64,000 bases of DNA from Macrotis lagotis (GCF_037893015.1 NC_133663.1:136886100-136950099); one strand, 5' to 3'; shown: positions 45,598-57,720, counted from the stretch's first letter. Notes: generated by a model from the letters alone, not told the origin. Numbers and translations are program-made.

Positions 45598-46319
45598 TGG
45601 AATATTCCCTCTTAAGAGGTAACATTCCTAGTGAAGTCCTCTCAGGGTTAAAAACAATTAAAAAAAAAGACAGATTATTACCCTTAGAGTATTCTTAGAA
45701 GAGGGAGAGAGACCTTGCCTTCCCAGTCAGCCATCCTTCAGATTCTGCTTGGGAGTGAAATAATGGACTGCTTCCAGAAAAAACTTGCACTCATTCTGTT
45801 AAGGAGGGAAATAGTGGAATACTTCCAGAGAAGAGACATTTCAGTCTTAGTTAGCCACCTTTTGGATAATAGACTTTGAGAACAGTAGCCTGGCTTATCT
45901 TGTTTGATAAGTACCAAACTAAAGAGATAGTCAAGTTCCTTAGAAGTCCTTGCATATTCAGACATTAATTCTTTTAACAGAAGGTCATTAGAAATCTTTT
46001 TTCTGATACCCTCCCCATCTGGATGGTGAGGTAATATTTTATGAAAACCTTTTATTCTTCTCTTTGTTTATGGGTAGATTTTTCCCCCTAAAGATTGTAA
46101 CTCTGAAAACCTTAACCAATCAGGTTGAAGGAGAGGGGACTGGGGGGAAGATCACATTAGGCCATATAATCTTGCTTGACTGTCACCTCAGGGCAGCAGC
46201 TTGATCTCCAAACCTTTGTGAGACTTGGGGGCTCCCTCTTCTCCAGAAAAGCCAAAATTAACTTTCCTTTTTGCTCAGATGAGACTCTATATTTCTGTAA
46301 GTGGATTCTTATGCCACAT
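45598..46319 (+). mobile_element. possible solo LTR fossil
   Basis: About 720 bp that interrupts L1 ORF1 between GAATTTGTGCAATT and ACTAATGATCTCAAG. It starts with TG and ends with CA. In the right third are AACCAATCAGG (CCAAT box), then CATATAATC (TATA-like) about 45 bp later, then a CAGGGCAGCAGC segment, the usual promoter order of retroviral LTRs. No internal genes, so a solo LTR is the simplest reading. No clear target duplication. Family and age unknown. Confidence 0.4.
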
Positions 46320-46462
46320 ACTAATGATCTCAAGAGACACCAAGAATCTTTTAAACAAAATCAAATGAACAAAAAAAAAATAGAAGAAAATGTAAAATAT
46401 CTCACTGGTAAAACAACTGACCTGGAAAATAGATCCAGGAGAGAAAATTCAAGAGTCCTAGG

Positions 46463-47000
46463 CCCATTCTCAGCTTTGAGGAAATTCCAGAAGACATATC
46501 TTCCCAATTCCCCAGAAGAATCTGGGGCCCTGATAATTTGGGGGGGGGGATGTGAAGCAGAGAAAACTGGACTTGGGAGTGTTGAGATCAATTGGAAACA
46601 AACTTTGGAAATCTTTCATTTGCATTGTAAAGGGAATCTTCCTTCTTTTATCATCTAATTTAGGCCATACCTGAGGGCCTGACCTTCAACCTGATTTGGA
46701 TTGCATTGTTTTCTGGTGGGGCAGTCAGGGAGCACAGACCCAGGAAACACCTAAGACCACCCAAAAGAGATCCCTCCCCAAAAGGCAAAATTTCCAATAA
46801 GGGATTTGGAATTTAAAGAGATTGAGGAAGGGGCTTGCCCTCTTTTACCTTCCAGGGTGCTGCTGAACCCTGGCCAGCTGGCCTGGTCAATTCACTCAGC
46901 AATCCTCGTGGTCCTCTCTTTGATGTCTTTTCAACTTTTCCATTACTTTCTTATTATGTTGCAACTTCCTTTAATAGATATCTATTTTATTTCAAAAAAA
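46463..47000 (+). mobile_element. unidentified poly(A)-tailed retroposed insert
   Basis: About 540 bp breaking L1 ORF1, with GC-richer composition than its host, ending in TTTTATTTC and nine A. Flanks AAGAGTCCTAGG (46451-46462) and AATAATCATAGG (47001-47012) look like a worn target duplication. No homology to L1, HAL1 or the SINEs here. It could be a processed copy of an unknown transcript or a non-autonomous element. A long frame running into it from the L1 side is fortuitous. Confidence 0.5.
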
Positions 47001-49208
47001 AATAATCATAGGACCACATGAAAAACTTGGGAAAAAAAAGCCTGGATCCCATACCTCAGTATATAGCAAAGGAGAAATGTCCTGATATCTTGGAATAAGA
47101 GAGCAAAATAGCTTCTAATAGAATAAATTGACCCCACCCAAAGGAATCTCAAAATGAAAACATAAAGGGATATATTATCAAGGAGAAAATTCTGCAAACT
47201 GTTAAAAAGAAACAATTCAAATAGCAAGGAACCACAGGCAGGATAATACATGACTTGGCTACATCAACATTAACGAGTCAAAATACCTGTAATATGATAT
47301 TGCCCAGAGCAAAGGAGCTTGAAATACAGCCAAAAATTTCTGTCCAGCAAAACTGGGTCTTCTCTTTCAGGGGAAAAAGATGGTTATTTAATGAAATAGG
47401 AGACTTTCAACTTTTCCTGATGAAAAAAAAAACAGCTAAACAGAAAATTTGGTCTTTAAACAGGAGACTCAAGAGATACAAGAAAAAGTAAACAGGGGAA
47501 AAGAAAAGAAAGAAAAAAACAAGCTTTCCAAAATATCAAACTGGTTTTTATTTCTACCTGGTAAGAAAATTCTCATTACTATTGAGAACTTGTACTCTAT
47601 TAGAGGGAATACACATAACCAGAAGGAATGGTCATTCATGACATGTCCTTTATTTTGATGGAATGATTTAAAAATATCTCAGTAAAAAAACAGGCAATAA
47701 GGAGACAGGAGAGAGGGAGAGATTGAATGTGGTAAATTACATCACAAGGAGAAGTACAAAGAATAAATTACAATAAAGGAGAAGAAAGGAGGAGGTGAGA
47801 ACTGTGTGAATCTTACTCTCACCAGATTGGGCTCAAAGAGGGATTAACACACACAAACTCAGTTTACTTTAAAAATTTGTCTTACCTTCCAAGTATTAAA
47901 AGGGGAAATGCAGGGGGGGGAGGGCAGCCAGAAGGAAGGGAAGTAATTAGGGGTAAAGAAAAAGAGGAAAGAAAAGGGAAGGTGATGAATAGAAGTTGTT
48001 TACCACACTGAAGGAGGTGATAATGACAGGAAAACATTGGGGAGTAGGGATGAAGTGAAAAAAGGGGGAAAATCCAAATAGAGGGAAGTTAGAATGGAGG
48101 GCAATAAAGAGTAAACAATTAAAACTTTGAATATGAATAAGATGGCTTCTCCCATAAAATAGAAGCAGATAGCAGATAACAGAGTGGATCAAAAAAATCA
48201 GAAAGCTACAAAATAGTGCTTACAAGAAACTCATCTGAAGCAAAGAGACACATACAGAGTAAAGGAAAAGACTGGAAGAGAATATCAGTGGACTGAGAAA
48301 AAGTCAAGGGTAGCAATCCTCACCTTTGAAAATTCAGCTGTAATAGATCTCATTAAAAGAAATAAAAAAAAACTATATTCCTAAAAGGTTCCATAGAAAA
48401 TGTAATACTTTCAAAACTTGAAATGTATGCACCAAGTAGTATAGCATCCAAATTCTTAGAGGAGTTGCTAAAGGAGTTACAGGATGACAAAAAGCAAAAT
48501 TCTTCTGGTGGGTAACCTCAACCTCCCTCTCTCAGAATTAGATAAATCTAACCATAAAATAAACAAGAAGGAAATTAAGGAGGTATGTAAGGTATGGAAA
48601 TTAAGGAGAATGTAAGAAAACTTTGACATGATAAACCTTTGGAGAAAATTAAATCGAAATAGAAAGAAATATACTTTTTTTTTGCTACATTACATGGCAC
48701 CAGCGCAAAAATTGATGATGTACTAAGGCATAAAATACTCAAAATCAAATGCAGAAAGATAGATATATTAAATGTGTCCTTTTCAGACCATGATGCAGTA
48801 AAAATCACATGCAGTAAAGGTCCATGGAGAGATAGATATAAATCTAATTTTATAGAATGACTGGATCAAATAGCAAATAATAGAAAAAAAATTAATGATT
48901 TTATCTAAAACAATGACAATAGCAAAATAATATACTAGAACTTATAGTATTATAGGTATATATCTTATACCTCTAAATGTATATATGAATAAAATGGAGA
49001 AAGAAGAAATCAATGAAATGATAATGCAACTAAAAAAGATAAAGAACAAATTAAAAATCTCCAATTAAATAAAAAATTAGAAATACTGAAAATTAAAGGT
49101 GAACTTAATACACTTGAAACCAAGAAAACTATTGAACTTATAATTAAAACCAAAAATGAACAAATGAACAAACAAACATAATAAATGAACCTTTGGTTAA
49201 TTTGATTT

Positions 49209-49362
49209 TTTGTAAGTTTTTTTTTTTGTAAGGCAGTGGGGTTAAGTGACTTGCCCAACATCACACAACTAGGTAAGTATCAAGTGTCTGAGGTCATATT
49301 TGAACTCAGGACCTCCTGACTCCAGGACTGGTGCTCTATTCAATGTGCCACCTAGCTGCCCC
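49209..49362 (-). mobile_element. WSINE1-type SINE, antisense
   Basis: Poly-T, GGGGTTAAGTGACTTGCCC, CTCAGGACCTCCTGACTCC and TGCCACCTAGCTGCCCC. Flanked by TTGGTTAATTTGATTT and CTGGTTAATTTGGTTT, a 16-bp target duplication. Its wording differs a little from the others (GTCATATTTGAACTC, no TTTAGG block), suggesting another subfamily. Confidence 0.9.
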
Positions 49363-50720
49363 CTGGTTAATTTGGTTTAAAAAAAAAAAGAAAGAAGCCA
49401 ATTATCTAGTATCAAAAATGAAAAACGCTAACTCATCACCAATGAGGAGAAAATTAAATTAATAATTCAGATCCTTTTTGCCCAACTTAACACTAATAAT
49501 ATTGAAGGTCTATGTGTAATGTATGAATATTTAGAAAACTATAATTTGTCCAGGTTAAAAGAAGAAGAAATTAAATCCCAAAAAAATCATATCACAGAAA
49601 ATGAAATTCAGCAAGCCATCAATGAACACCCTAAGAAAAAACTCCAGGGCCAGATGGATTCTGTATCATACATTCAAGGAGCAATTGCTTCCAATTCTAT
49701 ATAAACTATTTTTTTTAATGTATGAAAATGGAACTCTGTAGAATTATTTCTATGACACCAATATGTTGTTGATACCTTAAACCATGAAGAGTGAAAAGCG
49801 AGAAAGAAAATTATACAACAATTTCTCTAAAGAATTTGGATGCAAAAACTGTAAATAAAATTTTTGCAAAGCAATTGCACCAAGTTTTCACTAGGATAAT
49901 ATGCTATGATCAAGCAGGATTTATTCCAGGAAAGCAAGGTTGGTTCAATATTAGGAAAACTGTTGGCATAATCAGCTATATTAATAGCAAACCTGACAGA
50001 AATCATATGATTATCTCAATAGATGCTGAAAAAGCCTTTTGACAAAATACAGCATCCATTTCTACTAAAACTACAAAGGATTGTAAGAATAAATGGATTG
50101 TTCCTTAACATGATAAGTGGTTTCACTCTATCAACAAGCATTATATTCAATGGGGAGAGGTTTAGAGGCATTCCCAATAAGATCATGGGTGAAACAAGGA
50201 TTTCCATTATCACCACTACTATTCAGTATTATATTAGGAATGCTAGCTTCAGAAATAAGAGAAGAAAAAGAAATTGAGGGAATTAGAATTGGGAAGGAAG
50301 AAACAAAACTTTCACTCTGCAGATGTTAGTATAGCATCCCTATAGAAGTCTAAAAAACTCATCTAAAAAATTCTAGAAATTATTAGCAACTTTAGTAAAG
50401 TAGCAGGATATAAATTAAACCCACATAAATCAGCAGCATTTCTATATGATACCCCAGCAAGAGATAGAAAGAGAAATCCCCTTTTAAACAAATTCAGAAA
50501 ACAAAATACTTGAGAGTCTAATTGCCAAGGCAGACTCAGAAACTCTCTGAAAAGAACTATTAAACACTTTTCACTTAAATGACATCAGGTCTAAATAACA
50601 AGGAAAATATCATTTGTTCATGGGTAGAATGAACTAAGATAATAAATATGACAACTGTTCCTAAATTAAATTATGTATTTAGGGCCAGAACAATTAAACT
50701 TCAAAAAAATACTTTAGTGA

Positions 50721-51600
50721 CTCAGATTGACAAATATCATCAGAAAGGACAATGATCAATGTTGGAAGGGATGTGGGAAATCTGGGACAATAATACATTA
50801 TTGGTGGAGCTGTGAACTGATCCAGGTTTGCTGGAAAGCAATTTGGGATTATGCCCAAAGGACAATAAAAATGTCTATACCCTTTGATCCAGCAATAACA
50901 ATACTAGGTCTATACTCTGAAGTGATCATGATAAAGGGTGAAAATATCTCTTGTACAGAAATATTCATAGCAGCTCTGTGGTAGCTAAGAATTAGAAATC
51001 GAGTGAATGTCTATCAATTGGGGAATGGCTGAACAAATTGTGGTATCTGTACATTATGGAACACAATTCTTCTCTTAGAAACCAGGAAGGAGGGGATTTC
51101 AGAAATGCTTGGAAAGACTTGTATGAACTAATCCTGGATGAAATGATCAGAATTGGAAGAACATTGTAACTATAACAGGAACAAGGGGGTGATGGACTTG
51201 CTCATTCTATCAGGGCAATAATCAGGGACAATTTTAGGTCATCTGTGATGGAAAATGTCATCCGCATCCAGAGAAAGAACTGTGAAGTTTAAACAAAGAC
51301 CAATGACTATTTACTCCAATTTAAAAAAAAATACATTTTATATATACTAGATAATTTTGTTATTGTTAATATTTTACTTTTTCCTTAAGAATATGATTTT
51401 TATCTGAACACATTCAATTTTGATCAATGTATATCATGGAAACAATGTAAAGATTATCAGACTGTCTTCTATAGGGGAGTGAGGTGGGGGAGGGAAGGGA
51501 GGATGAGGGGAAATATGTTAAATTCAAGACCTTACCAAAAGAAAATGATAGGTAGAAACTGCTATTGTATATAATTGAAAAAATAAAATATTTATATAAT
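50721..51600 (+). mobile_element. 5'-truncated L1 nested in L1, sense
   Basis: ORF2 C-terminal part (RKDNDQCWKGCGKSGTII; PFDPAITILGLYSEV) and 3' UTR ending AATAAAATATTTATATAAT. Flanks AAAAATACTTTAGTGA (about 50705-50720) and AAAAATTACTTTAATGA (51601-51617) are the target duplication, and the host ORF2 reads on directly behind. Younger than the host L1. Confidence 0.85.
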
Positions 51601-52490
51601 AAAAATTACTTTAATGAGTTATAAAAATAATATCTAAGTACATATTGAGAAAGAAAAAGTTAAGAATATCAAGGGATTAATGAAAAAATGCAAAAGTAGT
51701 CAGTTTAGCCATACCAGATCTAAAATTATTCTATAAAGCACCTGTTTTCAAAGCTGCCTGATACTGGCTAAGAAATATAGTAGTGGATCAGTGGAATAGA
51801 ATAGGTGTAAAAAAGATAGCTTGAAATGATTATAGTAATCAATTGTTTGATAAACTCAGAGTCCAGCTTCTGGGATGTGAACTCATTCTTCAATAAAAAT
51901 TGCTGGGAAAACTTGGGGATAGTATGGCAGTTACTAGGATTAGACCAAAATCTCATACCTTATACCATGATAAGGTCAAAATGTTAGATATAAAAAGCAA
52001 TTAGTAGTACTTTTTGTTTTTAATGAAGGAAATTCTTTGTTTTATAGCTTGTCTTTCTAGGAATGTATAAATATGGACAAATAGTCATAAAGAAAATCCT
52101 TAATTGAATTACAAATAAAGTTCAGAATGAAAAGAAAGAAAACAAGTAATCTCATTCCAGTCCCTTTTGTTCTTTCTAAACAACTTGTTCCAACAATGAG
52201 GAAAAATGGACTTGTGGTTGAAAACATAAATATATATATACTTCTAGATGGAAAATTACGGAAATTGGAGTGCAACTAAAAGTATATATGGATATATTTT
52301 TGTTTTCTTCTTTTTTAAAATACAAGTAACATGGAAATATGTTTTTAATGTTTTTACATAGATAATTGATAGCATATTGCTTGCTTTCTCAGTGACTGAT
52401 AAAGTTTTTGGTAGTAAGGAGAGGATTTTGCACTTAAAATATAAAAAGTAAAGAATTTTTGCAATAAATTACAAAAATAAATGCTTAAAA

Positions 52491-53406
52491 AGGAATGATA
52501 GATACAATTAAATTGCTCAGGACTCACCAATGAGGATTGTACCTGACTTTGGAAGGAAATTCTGAAACTTTAGCATAGAGTTTCACACTGGAACCCTTTG
52601 ATAAATATGCTATATTCATCAATTCACTTATAGTAAAATCTTTTTTTTCCTTCTCATTGACAACCATTCTAAATGTCATAAGTATTTCTTTCAAGTTGAT
52701 ATTGAACAATTTTTAAATGTCATTTCTTTGTAATGATTTCAAAGTCATGATAAATATTACAGAGCTTTAATGCATAGAAGAATTTGCATATACAGAAAAT
52801 TAATTGTAGACTTTCTTAAATGTATCTGATTTTGAAAAAAGGTTTATATACACACACACACACGCACATATATATATATATATACATATATGTATAAGTG
52901 TGTATATGTGTGTGTGTATGTGTGTGTTTTAAATGGACAGATGTTGATTTGGAGAGAGGAATAATATTTGAACCCGAACTCTCCTCCTAATTATTTGCAT
53001 TCTTGGGATCTATGTTTATTCCATCCATAAATAAAAGAGTTTACATCATGTGATCTCACATTTCATCCTAACTGGATGAACCCTTAAAGCCAAGAATGTC
53101 TGCAGTCCTCAAAATCTACCTACTATCCCTCAATTCTAACTCCAATTGAGAATGAAAGAAAAATGATCTGTTATAACTATATGTATATACTGTTAAAGAA
53201 ACCAATTCTCATTAATTATAAGAAAATTCTCTGAATCCTTTCTGCTAAATAATATTTAGTGTATTTCAATATTTGTTCTCTGGAATTACAGTTAGCAATT
53301 GTTTTCAACAGTTTTTAATTCTTTCAAAGTAATTTTGAATTTTCCATATGGTTGACATTATACAAATTATTTTTCAGATTCTATCCCCATCACATTGCAC
53401 TATGTA
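52491..53406. other. mostly unique sequence; one weak exon-like frame
   Basis: No named gene. On the minus strand 52524-52709 is open for about 61 codons (containing DFTISELMNIAYLSKGSS and VKLYAKVSEFPSK) and is followed by GTGAGT, a consensus splice donor. No good acceptor was seen and I do not recognise the protein. Confidence 0.3.
52844..52928. repeat. composite (CA)n-(TA)n-(TG)n tract
   Basis: CA repeats, then TA, then TG. The CA and TG ends are complementary, so the tract can fold back on itself imperfectly. Confidence 0.9.
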
Positions 53407-53412
53407 TACACA

Positions 53413-53456
<44 letters not shown>
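53407..53456. repeat. (CA)n microsatellite
   Basis: About 22 CA units with one TACA interruption near the left. Gives a false His-Thr repeat in translation. Confidence 0.95.
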
Positions 53457-53461
<5 letters not shown>

Positions 53462-53489
53462 GAAACTATTCTTGTCATCTCTCCTACAG

Positions 53490-54920
53490 AAAGATAGGAT
53501 TGTTTCATATTTTTATACTATTAATTGCTCAATTATTCCTGTTTATCGAGTAGGTGCTCATATTGCCATGTCTGCAACCTCAAGTATAGGGTTAAATATT
53601 ATAGATTGCTTTGCTTATAAAAAGATATACTTTAAAGCTACCCTTCTCATAATAGGCATTCTAACTTCTCCCCTTTTCCCCAATTTCTTATTCAGTGAAA
53701 TACATTTTTTGTACCCTAACCTGAGTTTAGTCTTCATACCTGTTACCAATTCAAATGAGAGTACGGTTCATGTTTCAAATACAGTTCTCCCATCCCATCT
53801 CTGTTATTTGATTTGATGTCTATTTATACTGCAACTTTATATGAGATAATATATCTTAACCTTAATATTCTATTCTCTCTCTTTGAGTATTTTCTTTTTC
53901 CTTCTCTTTTCATTGATTTATTAAAATTATTGGCATAAGAGAACCACTCAGAAATCTGTTTTATTATGCTTTCTGAAAATGAAAGTATTCTGGAAAGACT
54001 CATTATCTTTTCCACTTATTATAATGTAAACAATTTATCCTCATTTAGTCCTGTTCATTCATTTCTTTATCTTTCTCTTTAAATCATTCCAATGTTTATA
54101 CTTCATATTTTCTGCAAATTTCTGCTCTTTTTATCAGAAATATTTGGAAGTGCTCTATTTCTTTAATGATTTCTTTCCTCTGTAGGATTACTTTGCTTTG
54201 GTTACTAAATTATTTTTGTTATAAGCCTATATTTTATTGTCTCATATTCCCTTATTTTAAGTGCTTTAGGAAAATGTCTTCCAACATTTGTATGATCCTA
54301 ACTATGGTTTTTCCATACTTGAATTCTTTCATTTTGAAGTTTTGCAATATTTTTTCCCATAAGCTACTGGCCTTAATGTTCTTGAGAGTTTCCACTTGGG
54401 GATTTATTTAATGTGGGAATCAGTCATTTATTTTTTATTTCTACTTGACCCTCTGTTTATAAGAATTGTGAGTAAATTTCTTTAAAAATATCTTGAAATA
54501 TAAGGCTTAGATTTTATTTTGTTCATGACATTCAGATATCTTATTGATTCTATTTTTTTCTGTTTTCCAATCCAGTCATTTTTGTGGTAATGAGATATGT
54601 AGTACTTTATTTTAAAATATCTTTTTGACTCAAGCAGTCTTTGGCTTCTATTTGGTTCATTTGAATATGCAGGGAGTTTGTGGCATGGACCAAGTTCTGT
54701 TTTTTGTGTATTAAGCTATTATTTCCATTTCTCATTCTTTCTACCATAGTTTTCATTTTAATTCAATTGAGAAGAAATCAAAATACATGGAAAAAACAAT
54801 CTAGCTTTTTTAATTCTTTGTGCCTTTTGATTAGTATATTTCTCTTTTTGGAATACCCTAAGTTTTTATTTCTTAATATAAACTTCTTCCTTCAAAAAAA
54901 CAGTTCAAATACAATATAGT
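53490..54920 (-). mobile_element. old HAL1-like/L1 ORF1 fragment, antisense
   Basis: Ordered ORF1 landmarks on the plus strand: TTTTTATCAGAAATATTTGG (about 54130), TTTTGCAATATTTTTTCCC (54342), GTTCTTGAGAGTTTCCACTTGGG, GTAATGAGATATGTAGTAC (54587), CAGGGAGTTTGTGGCATGG. The left part to 53490 is poorly matched 3' UTR. Strongly diverged; no frame survives. Confidence 0.55.
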
Positions 54921-55079
54921 TCTCTAAGAAGCTCTTCCTGATAAACACTGAGAGAAATTACTATACTAAACCAAAGTATTTGGGAAATCTCAAGTTTTTC
55001 CCTTTTTTCTAAATCCTTACTTTCCCACCCCCACCCCACCCCCGTCAGGATGGATGGATGGATGTTTTATTTCAACAGA

Positions 55080-56815
55080 CATTTTTGTTTTTCTTTAAAA
55101 AGCAAAAACAAAAGAATCAAAAACAAAAACAAAATTCAGAATTTATTCAGCCATCTCATTCTATTAGGGAGCCAATTCCCAATCTAGAATTCAACAGTTG
55201 TTTCTAGAGTCTCTCTTAGGAGTCTTTATTGGCCCCAAGAGATATAGAAGCTGCATTTTCCAAGTTTTATTAATAAAATGAAATCCAATGTGATCCTTCT
55301 TAAAGAAGTGATGGCTGAGGCCCTAGCAAAGAAGGTACTGGACTTGGAGCTGCTGGGGCTCCCAAAGGTGTTAGCCAGGAAAGGTAAGACCAGGTCATCT
55401 GGTACTGGGTAAAGGGAAAGATGAGATCCATTAGGAAATCAGTTCCAGAAGGTTAGAATCCATATTTGGCTTGGGTCTGCCAGTGGCTGAATTTATTTTC
55501 TGACCAGGTGTTCTTCAGCTCCAACTCTGGTTCTTTAGCCTGGTGAAAGTGATTTGGTATTTTCGTCTCTGCTGGCCCTGGCTTCTCACCTTCCTTCATG
55601 CTGAATGACTTCATGGTTTTTTCTTCTCTCAAGGATTTGGTCATCTACTGCTGGGCCCCACTTAGCTGGTCATCCCCTTTGATCTCCACAAAGGTAATCT
55701 CCTCCCTTCCCTGGTTCCTCTTGCCCTGAAGTCACTGGAACACTTCATCATCAATGAAGGAAGCATCTGAAGTAATCTCCTGTGGCGACCTCAGTTTGGA
55801 TCACACTCAGGGTAGTAAACACTACTGTAATAATCCTGATTTTAAATGACATTAGCATCACCATATGTAGGCAACTGCTTGTAGGGCTGACTTCTGTAGT
55901 CTTTCCCAGGCTTAGGCACCCAAGGAGCCCCACTTGAGCCAGTCACCATCTTGAATTCAAGGGGAGCATTGGCTGCATTGTCCTGGAAGGTGGGATCTGG
56001 CTCTGTGCCTGGGGGTGCTCTTCAGAAGCATCATCTACAGGGTAAGGGTATGGCTCAGCTCCAGGAGGCTCAGCCTTGTCTGGAAGAGAGAAGTAGTTCT
56101 CAGGCGCTACTTCCCCTTCACTGTCATCCTATTCTTGTGTGATCTGTTTTGTTACCTATAGGTCAGCTACTCTTGGCAGCTGATTTGATGGCTAAGGGTG
56201 ATGAGGTAGTGCTTGTGGCACCCACAGCAGGGACAGAGGAGGAAGTAGAAGAAGCAGATCTGGTCTTGGGGGTTGGTTTGAAGAGCTTGCTATCAGCAGA
56301 GCCATAAGTGGGTTTTTGGAGAAAACATAGGGCAGGAGCAATTGGTTAGGCTCTTTTGTGGTCAGGTTTTTGGGTTGGGGAACCAAAGCTGATAATCCTG
56401 TCCCTTTACCATATTACTGAAGAACAGTTTTCTTCTTTTTAGGTTCATCTTCCTCTGAATCTGAATCTTCCAGGTACAGTTCAGAAGTTGCAATCAGCAC
56501 CGGCTCCATAGCCCCCTTCTTTGGCTTAGGGAGTCTCAGACAGGCTGGCAACACTGATGTGTGTGGGGGGTTAGGTTGAGGCCTGGGGTCTACAGCAGGG
56601 GACAGCCCTACCTGCCCCCTCAACCTTGGCCAGACTGAGATCCAGGGGTGTGTGGAGGCCACCTAGGTCAAAGGGCAGCAGGGTGGAGGTTGCAGCTGGA
56701 AGTCTTGAACCTGTGGAGGTAGCAACATTGGAGGGAGGAAAGCAAAGGGCAGCAGCTGTGCATGGGGGTGAGGGCAGGGAGGCAAAGATACCTAGCAGCC
56801 CCACCGCAAGGCAAG
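55080..56815 (-). pseudogene. PRCC: PRCC processed pseudogene, 5' truncated
   Basis: PRCC is a proline-rich nuclear protein linked to mitotic checkpoint and splicing. Minus-strand stretches match it in order: IFASLPSP near 56780, LPFDLGG (about 56670), LPKPKK and SDSEEDEPKKKKTVLQ (56414-56530), PQPKNLTTKEPNQLLLP (56330-56386), APENYFSLPDKAEPPG (about 56090), EFKM.TGSSGAPW.PKPG (about 55930), DASFIDDE (about 55760), then MTKSLREEKTMKSF to TWSENKFSHWQTQAKYGF ending at TAA 55453-55455. The domains adjoin with no introns. Frames shift several times, and premature stops include TAG where AQQWMTKSL has Trp (55645-55647). The N-terminal 40 or so codons are absent. A 3' UTR runs left with AATAAA near 55266 and ends in T-rich sequence near 55080. 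An old, dead copy. Confidence 0.93.
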
Positions 56816-57283
56816 GTGGGACAGCAATCAGGAGAATCCACCTGTTCTGCTCTCCCAAACCTAACCCATGCATGGTTGTGTTTCCACTATATCAAAGCCT
56901 CCCTCTTAGCTTGGACTCCCAAAACAGAGCAACTCCACACAGGCCCCAGGAGTCTAATGCATTCTTAAGTTGGACATTTCCCCTTCCCCCTCCCAAGGGT
57001 GGAGTTTTCTCAGCCCAGCAAAATGGGACTTGGAATTGATAAACACCTGTAGCCTATGAAAAACATGGTCATTGCCAACCCCCCCTTCCTCAAGCCAGGA
57101 AGAAGGCATGGGGGTCCACTGTTTTCTAAAACAAGTTTCTGGAGTTCTTACCCTTCCTGCAGTGAAGGATGCATTCCATCTGAGACAAAGGTTTGAGTTT
57201 CCAAGTTCTAAAAAGGAAGATTTCCTTCTCCCTTCCCCCTCCCTCTGTAGAGGGTAGGGGCAGCAGAGAGTGAGACAGAGCAT

Positions 57284-57331
<48 letters not shown>

Positions 57332-57720
57332 CACCCCCAAGGGTAATTTCCAAGAACTCAGATGTTTTGCTTTTGCCAAACCTAATTCCTTTCAAAGAGC
57401 AAACACACATCTGGGGGAGGAGGGAGGAGTATTAGTGCTGGATCCCACCCCCCATATTTTATTTCTCATCAATTTATAGGCAGGCAAACAGGTCAATTGG
57501 ATATACTTCCTAAGGCCTTTCTTAACAACCCTCACTCTCAATGGGGTATAAACCCAACACACTTTACAACTGCCATTCCCCGGGTCAGTCTGAACAGGGC
57601 AGGCCCACACCAGGGCTACTGCCAAATACCACATGGATTCAGCTTAGTAGACTCCACACAAACCAGAAGGTGGACTAGAGGTCCAACAATTTTCCTATTT
57701 TTCTAAAATTTAGGATCTAA
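56816..57720. other. GC-richer block of unknown origin
   Basis: Directly upstream of the PRCC retrocopy and richer in G/C than the rest, but with no PRCC match. On the minus strand it holds AGAAATAAAATATGG near 57460 and a (TC)n tract. It may be part of a chimeric retrocopy, a 3' UTR copy, or old unique sequence. No protein recognised. Confidence 0.35.
57284..57329. repeat. (GA)n microsatellite
   Basis: About 22 GA units in the GC-richer block. Confidence 0.95.

Larger units (their letters stand above)
45160..52490 (+). mobile_element. long L1, sense, with five insertions
   Basis: ORF1 from about 45260, with coiled-coil units near 45480-45590; after two inserts, ORF1 continues at 46320-46450 and 47005-47500. 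Purine-rich spacer 47760-48100. ORF2 from about 48100: endonuclease with CLQETHL near 48220; linker 49519-49704; RT with [17 protein letters not shown] and ISIDAEKAF (49791-50042); thumb to 50720; then, after a nested L1, the next ORF2 part at 51616-52005 and a worn 3' end to about 52490. Many stops. All breaks can be accounted for by named inserts plus decay. Confidence 0.85.

Noticed and set aside
46176-46658. 160-codon plus-strand frame
   Set aside because: A chance run through the possible LTR, a piece of L1 ORF1 and the poly(A)-tailed insert; three unrelated sources.
47700-48100. Purine-rich block as a regulatory element
   Set aside because: It is the L1 spacer between ORF1 and ORF2, repeated at 22200-22630 and, as its complement, at 34000-34250.
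53352-53816. 154-codon plus-strand frame with a His-Thr repeat
   Set aside because: The repeat is a (CA)n tract; the remainder overlaps old antisense HAL1-like sequence and has no recognisable domain.
56626-57039. 137-codon plus-strand frame in the GC-richer block
   Set aside because: It partly lies opposite the PRCC retrocopy and has no known domain; likely a shadow of GC-rich sequence.
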